From the NCBI GenBank assembly GCA_032690845.1, contig CM064420.1, positions 65,832,707 through 65,896,706 on the forward strand: 64,000 nucleotides of DNA. The letters run 5' to 3'. Shown here piece after piece: positions 56,430 to 64,000 of this stretch (positions are counted from its first letter, which is position 1; the number at the start of each line of letters is the position of its first letter). The translations under genes and the position numbers were made by a program. This stretch comes from Eleusine coracana subsp. coracana. Taxonomy: Eukaryota > Streptophyta > Magnoliopsida > Poales > Poaceae. Under the pieces are notes generated by a model. It searched no databases. It had not been told where the DNA came from and saw nothing but the letters and a program-made list of their open reading frames with translations.

Positions 56430-58012
56430 ATGGCGAATTTCCTTCTCGCCGTCACCGTCGCTCTCTCCCTGGTGTTGGCAGCAAAGGGATCGGGACCAAG
56501 CAGCGTCGTCTCCGCCATCGCCAGTAGGATCTGGCTCAAGTTCGTCTCATGACTCGCAGGCGCCGTCCCCAAAGTCGCCTTCATGATGGACTGGCTTGTG
56601 ATCGTAAACTCTTCCCTCCCACTGTAAGTGTGCATCTGCATTTTCTGCTTGTTTGGATGTGCGTGGTGAATCCAATCATTTGTCAGCGCGAGGGGGTTCG
56701 GAACTTCGGATTGATGGCCGCAAGACATTTTTATGATAGGGTTTAGGGTTTAAGCGCTGCAGAGGTAGGGCGCGAAGGGAGGTGGGCGTTCTTTCTGGGT
56801 TTCGGCGAGGGCTGAGGAACTGGGATTGAGACGGGGCCGAGAAAAGGTTTTGGGACCGGCGCTGTGGTGGTCGCAAGTCGGGATGAGGGTTGTTGGTAAG
56901 GAGCAAGGTAGGGGTGGCCGTGTGAGCAATGAAGATGAGCGGCTAAGAGGAGGCGGCGGCGTTGTCGTCCTCATTGTGCACGATGGGAGGAGGGGTGGTA
57001 GGAGCCAGGCGGCGGCGCCGGCGGGAAGGGCGATGAGGAGGATGAGGGGCCAGTAAGCGGCGGTGGAGAGGAGGAAGGGTGGGTTTTGAGTCCATCATGT
57101 GCACATATTAGCATTTACTACTAGTGATAGTGTGCTGTTCATCTTATATTTAGCGCTGTTGCTTTACTCTATGCGCTTCCATAGTATATGAGGGAGTGAA
57201 CTTGTCGTTCTGTATGCAACCGTGCACCAAAATTGCCCAGCACTATAAATTACTACTTATTACCTATAAATCTACCATCTTCATTGTCCTAGTGCAACCG
57301 TGCAACAAATTGCCTAGCACTATAAATTACTAGTACTTACCTATGAACCTACCATCTTCATTGTCCTAGGATCTCATTTGCCATCACAAAGAGTTGGGAA
57401 CAGGTTCTCTACGACTGCTTCACCCCCTGGTCCATGTCACTTCAGTTGATTGATACGACACTTGTCTTGGTGTACCATTTGGAGTATGTAGACAGGGAGA
57501 CTAGCATCTGGCCACCTCTATTCCAAATGGGGTTTCTCCTAGCCGCAATTCATGCATACTGCATCTATAGCCAGAAGAGAGTTATGAAGCGAATTACAGA
57601 AACCCATCAGATCTTCCTTAGGAGCAGGGAAGGTGTTCCAGAGCTAGAAGAGACTATCATTGAGGAGAATGAAGTGATTCTGGTATATAAATCTGTTTAT
57701 CTGTTTAGATGCTTATTAGGTGCTTAGGCATTATGCTGGCCAACTTCTCATATATACATGTCTTGTTAATTATGGACAGGAAAGGGTATTTCTTGTACTG
57801 TTCATGGGGATATCGTTGTACTGCTTATTCAAAGAAAAAGCCAAAAAGTCATATGATGTCAAGTACTAGCTCATTATAGTTTGTCTTGCTCCTGTTGGCA
57901 GTGGATTCAGGTGGTAGCGGTGGTCGCTGGGCTGCTGCAGATAGCATTCCGGTGTATTGGCCCCCAACGACTGAAGGTGCTGGAAGATCTTGCCTTTTGG
58001 CGTCGCACGTGA
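56430..58012 (+). CDS. Small spliced membrane protein of unknown family; in-frame TGA in exon 1
   Basis: I did not recognise the family. The exons 56430-56623, 57370-57682 and 57902-58012 join in frame (donors CCACT|GTAAGT and CTG|GTATAT; acceptors TCCTAG and TTGGCAG), giving 205 codons. Exon 1 starts with a hydrophobic segment, MANFLLAVTVALSLVLAA, and continues through AGAVPKVAFMMDWLVIVNSS. A TGA at 56550-56552 (codon 41) interrupts it. Exon 2 has hydrophobic stretches LIDTTLVLVYHLEYV and FLLAAIHAYCIY, then a charged segment EGVPELEETIIEENEV. Exon 3 adds a further hydrophobic helix (WIQVVAVVAGLLQIAFRC) and ends FWRRT. Three to four membrane helices are likely. Either the gene is a pseudogene, translation starts downstream at MMDWLV, or a 36-nt GT..AG segment around the TGA is removed. 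The agreement of three phases argues that it derives from a real gene. Confidence 0.6.
57217..57372. repeat. 78-bp tandem duplication including a 3' splice site
   Basis: Copies at 57217-57294 and 57295-57372 share CAACCGTGCA.CAAA.TTGC, AGCACTATAAATTACTA and ACCATCTTCATTGTCCTAG. The second CTAG is the acceptor used for exon 2 of the membrane-protein gene. The first copy places an equivalent polypyrimidine-CTAG 78 bp upstream. Confidence 0.85.
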
Positions 58013-59341
58013 CGAGGCACTACTCGTTCTACTATGTTCGTGCAGCTATATATGATATCAATGCACTGTATGCGTGTATGCTACTTCTTGGTGAGGAGGG
58101 GCATGGAAGTGAAGAGAGAGAGAGAGAGCAAAGAGAGCAGCGCTGAATTTTTTTTTTAAGTTCTTGTTGGCATTGTCTGCTCATTATTTTGTGTTAGAAT
58201 ATGCTTTATTTCTTGGATAACTGGAGAGCAACTAAACATGAATCTTTTCGTGCTCAAAACAGTTGAAGTTCAAGTTCATATTTTTCAGTCTCAACATGCC
58301 TTAATATGTTAATTAACAGTGGAATGTTTTGTGTCGACAACGATCAAAATTAAAGAAGAGATGTGACCGGCCGGTTTGCAGCCGGCGTTACTGCAGCAAG
58401 CGTGCAGTAAAGTAACCTCTAGCACTACGTCGGCCAGGCAGCTGTCCACCAGCTTAATTGCCCACCTGTACCATGGTCGTCACTGCGGATGGCCGCGACC
58501 CTTCCGCCTCCTCGGTAATTGGGGCGGACGACGACGACGCCTCGCCGGGCTACTCATCGATCGGAGAGGAACGACTGACGATGCGGTCTATGTCGTACGG
58601 CGTCTCCGCGGCGCCAGAGCAGCCCGGTCGAACTCATCCTCAGACTGGCGTGCTCCACGCCGCGTCGGACGCGCGCAGTATGTGCATCGTCTGGAGCAAC
58701 GCGGAGAGGAACTTGTGGTGACCACGCTCCCCAAGCACTTGTTCGCGGGGAGGCTCCCGACCACCGCCTCGAGGATCACCTTCTGCTTCACCTTCGACGA
58801 CACCGTCGCGGACGCGAGCCGCCGCCGCATTGACGTCGACAGCCCCGGGATGGTGCCCCAGGTGGCCGAGCACCACCAGGTCGTCGATGCGCAGAACAGG
58901 AGCGCGCCGCGATAATGGCCTCCACTCACACGCAACGTATTACGTACGTACGGATCTCTGCGGCGAGCGGCCGGCAGCAACTCCTCACTGAACTTGGGCA
59001 GCTTGGTGGAGTCGCCTGGGTGGTCTGCGGTCTGCCCCAGGTAGGCCTCTGCGCACGCCGTGAGGCTGTCCTCGGTCATCTCCAGGCAATCGATCGCGCA
59101 CAACTGCGGTTGACGTTCCAGGCGGGTGACGTCAACGCGGACGCCGCCCAAAGTTTTAAATCTCCGGCTATAGCTGCCGCTATCTTTGGATATAGCTGTT
59201 TGAGGAGAATTCTGATATTTATTTTCTTATATAATTTAGCCACTATTTATCGCTATAGTCCGATTATCTCGCTATTAGCTGTTTAAGCAGGTCATCCGCT
59301 AAATGCCTCAGCTGGTGATTTAAAACATTGACATCGCCTTA
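58013..59341. other. Intergenic; GC-rich patch without recognised gene
   Basis: Between 58376 and 59150 both strands have long open frames because of high GC, for example a minus-strand frame from 59151 to 58588. None shows a domain I recognise, and no splice pattern supports one. It may be a fragment of a gene captured by a transposon. Confidence 0.35.
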
Positions 59342-59861
59342 GGCCTCGTTCGGTTGCTCCTTTTTCATTCCTAGCCCAGAATGCTTCCCCAAGGGGAAGC
59401 CGTGGTTCCGCCCGTGTCACTTTCCAGGTTTGAATCTCCTCATATTTTCATCCCTGCGAATCAATATGCGTTCGGTAGGCAGGAAATCATACCAGCTGCT
59501 AACAGAGGGAAAGGAAGAGGAGGGCCCGCGATTACCGGCTGGACGGACGCAACCAGAGGAGATGGGCATCATGCGCCACCACCATCACGGTAGCTCCTGC
59601 TGCATCGCCACGCTCGTCCGTTGTCACGTGCAGCGCCGCCAGGCTCGTCTCGCTCAGCTCTGTCGCCGTTTCGGAGGGTATGACACATGGCTCGCTTCCG
59701 GGCCATGGAGAAGGAGAAATAGCCATTCCAAATCTGTCCACAATCCAAAACAGGTTCAACCGAACGGCCATTTTACATGACGGCCAACTTGAAGTCAGAC
59801 CAGATCGATCCGCACGGATCAGGCTCCGGAACGGGCTATTCCGAACTAAACGAACAAGGCC
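59342..59861. mobile_element. Tourist-like (PIF/Harbinger) MITE, 520 bp, TTA target site
   Basis: The left end GGCCTCGTTCGGTT and the right end (reverse complement) GGCCTTGTTCGTTTAGTTCGG form inverted termini flanked by TTA on both sides (59339-59341 and 59862-59864). TTA duplications and GGCC.TGTTCGG termini are typical of grass Tourist elements. The interior has no transposase. Confidence 0.85.
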
Positions 59862-59864
59862 TTA

Positions 59865-61839
59865 GCAGAACTTGGCCGCCGGCTCGAGCCGTCGTCGGCT
59901 TCGGGATCGTCAACAGCAGCGACAACGCAGCGCCGCGCTCGAGCCATTTGCCAGTCCCTTTTTTCGGATGCAGCGGACAGTAAAACACGGTCAGTAAGTG
60001 GAGCCTGATCCGTCTTCTCCCGGAACAAGCCCAGCCTCTCTGCAGAAGTGCTACGGCAGCGCGGCGCGTATGCGAGCCCGTCTACCTGAGGCGGCGGTGT
60101 TACAGCCACGTCACGCCGTCGTGGTCCACGCAATTCCGGCTCCGCGGCCTGACGCCTGCTCCACACTCCATCGATCGACCGTATATGAAATCCGGGCGAA
60201 CCCCCGCGACGCAGGTTAATTTGGCGACCGCAAATCGGCACTTGATGGCGCCGGATCCATGTTCGAGGCGCTGCACAAGCGCACTGCATGCTCCACGTCT
60301 GTCTTGCGAAGAATTTGAAATTTGCCAAAAGCGCACTTGAGATACAGTACCATTTCTCTAAACAGCAAATAACCTTGCGGTTTCGGAGAGATCGAGTTAC
60401 ACTGCTGATATATATAATGCGAAAAAGTCGGTAGGAAAGTGCCTTTTTCTTTTAGCTAAAATTTGCTTATACCGGCTGTACTGCTAGTATATGCCAGGAA
60501 TAAAATACATTACTTGGTGACATTAGTTAATTGGATAAGATGGTGTGTCGCAAAACTGCACAAATCAGTTTTTAAGTAAAAAAGAGAGAGGAGAGAGAAG
60601 ATAGATAACGTTGGCAGTAACAATGATATACAGGCAATACTGCAGCTCAAGTATCTTTTGCTTGTCTATTTACTTATTGCGTGAGACTGACTTGCAACAG
60701 AGTTATAATTTATTTGTGGGATCCACTACTGTTAAAGCAGCTTATAAAGATAAGACATCTTTAACATATCTTTTGAAGTATTATAGATAACAATCACTAT
60801 GGAGCTCCTTCCTCTCTCTGTTTTCATATCAGCATGCTATTAATGTATTCTTATTAGTGGGTCACCCCTACGTTGGATACTGTGATATAGCTACCTTGTT
60901 TAATTGCTTATCTTTTACATAGCGTTAAAAAAATTATAGGTGGTAACCAGTGTGGAAGCCCTTATTGCTTCTGAATATCGCTGGTGGTGCATGCATCAGC
61001 ACCAGGTGCTGTAGATAGGAGCAGCCATCCGATGATGAGGGCCTCCACAATGGTCCAGTATAAATAGCGCTTGCAACATTCAGGCCAATGAGAAAAAGAG
61101 ATAGTTAGTTTTACTATAAGCAACTATCTATAATTAACACTTATGACAGAGTTGTATAGTTTTACATTAATTATCTCTTACCGTGTCCCTCTCTCTTCTA
61201 TTTCTCTTCCTCATGACATATAAAATACCAACATATGGGACCCACAAAACATTGGACAATGTGTTAAAGTTGAACTTTAAAAGAACTAGACTTTATCTTA
61301 TAATACAGTAATTTATAGACAATAACTATTGGAGCTGCCCTGATAACCTTCGCTGTGCTATGCAGGTGTAGCAAGTCACATCAAGCATTTCCATGACGCA
61401 TCAATCCAGGAAATGTGGGAATTGACCCCGGCCTGTCTCGCCGGTAGAGCCGAAGAACCAATCCTTTTAACCATTTGGCTCAAGCATAGATAGATATATG
61501 TCCAGAATTCTGTTTGGGAGAGATAGAACACGAGTATTAATGACAAAATTTCAAGGCTACTAAAAATTTAACGTAATAAAATTTAATGGGGTGTTCGTTT
61601 TAACACACCAAAAAGTAGCACAGACATTAAAATATTTCTTAGATAAAATATTTACACCTTTAATAGCACAGAAGTATTATAGATAAAAGTAGCACAGAAA
61701 AGGCTACTAGAAAAGTAGATATTTCTATTTCTTAGATAAAATATTTACATCTTTAATAAAAAATATTACTTTATTAATTAAGAGGTAAGTTTAGTGTATT
61801 TTAGAGCCTCTTGAGGTTCTAAAGTTTTAAGGACACTAA
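59865..61839. other. Intergenic; possible further MITE
   Basis: No gene was recognised. Around 61039-61342, AGGGCCTCCACAATGG and AGGGCAGCTCCAATAG (reverse complement of the right end) resemble weak inverted termini of a MITE, but no target duplication was found. Short direct repeats of TTTCTTAGATAAAATATTTACA occur near 61635 and 61730. Confidence 0.35.
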
Positions 61840-62164
61840 TGTGTTTGTTTCTTATGGTCTAAATTTTAGTGGGGTCACATCAATCATTAAAATGCTACAT
61901 ATGATTATTAAATATATATTAAATATTAAACTAATTATAGAGTTGAATGCGTATCAGTGTGATAAATTTATTAAACTTAATTAAGTCATCATTAAGAGAT
62001 GTTTACTGCAACATCACATTATCTAATCTTAATAGATTTGTCTCGTTATTTAGAGAGAAGATTATGAACTGAGTTTTGTTAGTAATTTATATTTAATACT
62101 CCTAATTAGTATCATAATATTTGATGGGACAGGTCTAAAAATCAGAAGAGTGGAAACAAACACC
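61840..62164. mobile_element. Degraded MITE-like element with GTGTTTGTTTC termini
   Basis: TGTGTTTGTTTCTTATGGTC on the left and the reverse complement of the right end, GGTGTTTGTTTCCACTCTTC, are similar inverted termini about 325 bp apart. Internal sequence such as AAGAGATGTTTACTGCAACA and TCTTAATAGATTTGTCTC resembles a common grass MITE family in decayed form. No target duplication could be assigned. Confidence 0.5.
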
Positions 62165-62472
62165 ACTTTAGCACTAAACTTTAATGTCCTGTTTGGGAGC
62201 TAGAGCACTAAAATTTAGTGCTAATGTGTTCTATTGCCTGGAAACAAATGGACCCAACTGGGTAACGAGTACTTAGTATACGTGTATAACAAAGCAAAGG
62301 CTCAACTGCCGAGTCTACGGACAAATGGAGTTGGCTAAAATATCAAATATTTTAAGATGGAGGAAGTACTTAACAAAGTTGATTATAATGGTACGATGAA
62401 TATAGTTTGTAGGTGCTTATATCAATAATAACTTTTGATTTCAACCCACTTGGTCGGGCTTATAGCTTATTA

Positions 62473-62693
62473 CTCTCTCCGTTCATATTTACATGTCATT
62501 TTAAGGTTTTTAATTTTTATACAATTATATGTCACTCTCGCTTTCCAGTGCATCTTTCTCTCTTCCCAATACAATATTCTCTTTTCTCACTACATCTCTA
62601 TCTCTCTCCTCGTTTTCAGTGCACTCATCTTTTTACTTCTCCTTATTTTCCGTGCCTAACTCTAAAACAACATCTAAATGTGAACAGAGGGAG
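62473..62693. mobile_element. Stowaway MITE (221 bp), TA target site
   Basis: The left end CTCTCTCCGTTCATATTTAC and right end (reverse complement) CTCCCTCTGTTCACATTTAG are about 30-bp inverted repeats with a few mismatches, flanked by TA (62471-62472, 62694-62695). The centre is pyrimidine-rich (TCTCTC) and non-coding. Confidence 0.85.
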
Positions 62694-63288
62694 TATATCA
62701 CATAAGCAGTTAAATAAATCATGTCAAACGTACATTTAGTATTTTGTTGATCAATAGAGAATCAAAGCTCTAGATTAAGGTTGTGTTTGATTGTCTTATT
62801 GCTGTAAAGAAAAATAGTTGTGGGCCACGAGTTTCACAAGCTACTTTCTAAGATTTCAGTTGTGAAAATGCGAAAAGCCATTTGGTGGAAATGGTTGTGA
62901 CATATTATCGTTGAAATATATAACCATATATAATAATGGCCTATAGACGCAAGTACAAGAAAGGAAGTTAACAAGAACTACAACAGTAGATTTTATTAAT
63001 AAGGGTGCGCAAATCATGTGGAACATTAATTAGAAATTCAATTATGATTGTATGCATTATGTATATCGTACAACAGTGGAAGCTGTTGTGAACCCCCTAA
63101 CCTGGTCTAAGACGACGAAAGGAACCCCACGATTAGTCGATTACTGAGATGGCCGTCATGGCGGAGAAGTTGACGAAAACGCAACCACTGAGCACGATGG
63201 ACGAACCAGGGACCACAGAGACCGGGACGGCGATCTCGCGGAGGTTGAAGCAGATTGACCTCCGTAGCACCGATACGTGAGGTAAGTG

Positions 63289-63327
63289 CCGTATCCGTGT
63301 CCGAAACGCCGACGGACACGGATACGG
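63289..63327. repeat. Perfect 15-bp inverted repeat with 9-bp loop
   Basis: CCGTATCCGTGTCCG (63289-63303) and CGGACACGGATACGG (63313-63327) are exact reverse complements, and GGATAC/GTATCC motifs recur just beyond (GGGATACGCC, GATACGTC). It is probably the subterminal region of a transposable element whose other end lies outside the recognisable part. Confidence 0.8.
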
Positions 63328-63329
63328 CT

Positions 63330-64000
63330 GGGATACGCCACTGATACGTCTTTGAGGAGTATCACGCAAAATAGGGAAAATAAAAAACTGGATACAGCTT
63401 AGATACATCCTGGGCCAACCTTGGATACGTCCTGGCCCAATCAACACAGCAGCCGAGCTATATCTGGACACTTGAGCCGTGCTAAATGGGTCGGCATGAG
63501 GCCCAGTCGATTTGGCCCGGCACAAGCACGGCCCGGCCCAACCACTAGTGGGCTCATGGCAGCATGGCCCGGTCAATCGTGCCGTGCTTGGACCGACCCC
63601 AGGCACGGCCCAAAAGCTCAGTATATTTAGCAGGCCTGCCCACTAACCATTGTTTCTCATATAAAATTGCTCCCTCCCGTAACTCTAGCATTGTGACGAC
63701 TGTCTCCTCCCCACGTTCGCCTCCCTGCCCCGCTCCTCACCCGCCATCATGCTCCGCGGCTCCCCACCCGCCGTCGTGCTCCGTAGCTCCATGCCTGCCC
63801 GCCACGCTCAGCAGCTCCCGGCCTGCCCGCCATGCTTCGCAGCTCCCCACCCATCGCCGCTCGGCTCCCCGCTTGCCTCGATCCTCGTTCGACATCGCCT
63901 CGCTGCCCGTTCGCCTCGCTCTCCGGTGGGTTGACTCACGTGCGCCCCCGCCTCGCTCCCCGGCACGTCTCTCCCTCTCTCCTTGCGCACCAGCTCCGAC
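63330..64000. other. Repeat-like, GC-rich sequence to the window end
   Basis: GGCCCGGCACAAGCACGGCC and similar GCACGGCCC clusters at 63515-63610 resemble subterminal repeats of hAT elements such as the one at 27919-28469, but no ends were found. From 63660 on, the sequence is a low-complexity CCGCC/CTCGC-rich stretch with no supported gene. Confidence 0.35.

Noticed and set aside
58588..59151. 187-residue minus-strand open frame in a GC-rich patch
   Set aside because: There is no recognised family, equally long frames occur on the other strand, and there is no promoter or splice evidence.
1..64000. CRISPR arrays, tRNA or rRNA genes
   Set aside because: No regularly spaced repeat array was seen, and no tRNA or rRNA gene was noticed by eye. 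A tRNAscan or covariance-model run could still find a tRNA that I missed.

Overview
This is nuclear DNA of a flowering plant, most probably a grass of the panicoid/Andropogoneae type. That is inferred from GC-rich coding exons set in AT-rich intergenic DNA, spliced genes with GT..AG introns, dense small DNA transposons of grass families (Stowaway, Tourist, CACTA, hAT) and decayed non-LTR retrotransposons. The species was not identified by any search. No prokaryotic, organellar or viral features were seen.

Layout. 0-14 kb: a cluster of secreted nepenthesin-type aspartic proteases. There are three intact genes (2.7-4.3 kb on +, 5.2-6.7 kb on -, 10.2-11.7 kb on -) and a broken copy near 7.6-8.0 kb, embedded in duplicated flanks. 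Copies of the upstream DNA lie at 6.95-7.6 and 12.4-13.1 kb; copies of the downstream DNA lie at 4.9-5.1, 8.5-8.9 and 9.6-10.1 kb. 14.9-19.2 kb: a complete nine-exon CLC-type anion channel/transporter gene (CLC-f class, -). 22.4-26.3 kb: a fourth, more distant aspartic protease with three exons and a 2.4-kb first intron (+). 30-39.2 kb: three head-to-tail E2-like (UBC-fold) genes on -, all lacking the catalytic cysteine and all with some lesion in this sequence. The second and third are separated by a 4.6-kb LINE with recognisable target-site duplications. 39.9-44.7 kb: an intact nine-coding-exon WD40-repeat gene (-). 45-54 kb: a transposon-rich stretch with a long-TIR MULE-like element, an Ac-like hAT remnant, a decayed PIF/Harbinger element, a RING-H2 fragment and an ALDH2-type aldehyde dehydrogenase pseudogene. 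56.4-58.0 kb: a small spliced membrane-protein gene with an in-frame TGA in exon 1. 58-64 kb: mainly MITEs and unassigned sequence.

The genes do not form a pathway. The proteases form a duplicating secretory family, the E2-like genes form a second local expansion that is decaying, and CLC-f and the WD40 gene look like ordinary conserved single-copy genes. The observations most worth following are the cysteine-less E2-like cluster with a shared C-terminal aromatic/hydrophobic motif, the membrane-protein gene with an in-frame TGA and a duplicated 3' splice site, and the long-TIR element carrying GC-rich gene-like sequence. All coordinates and splice sites were read by eye, so single-base errors are possible.
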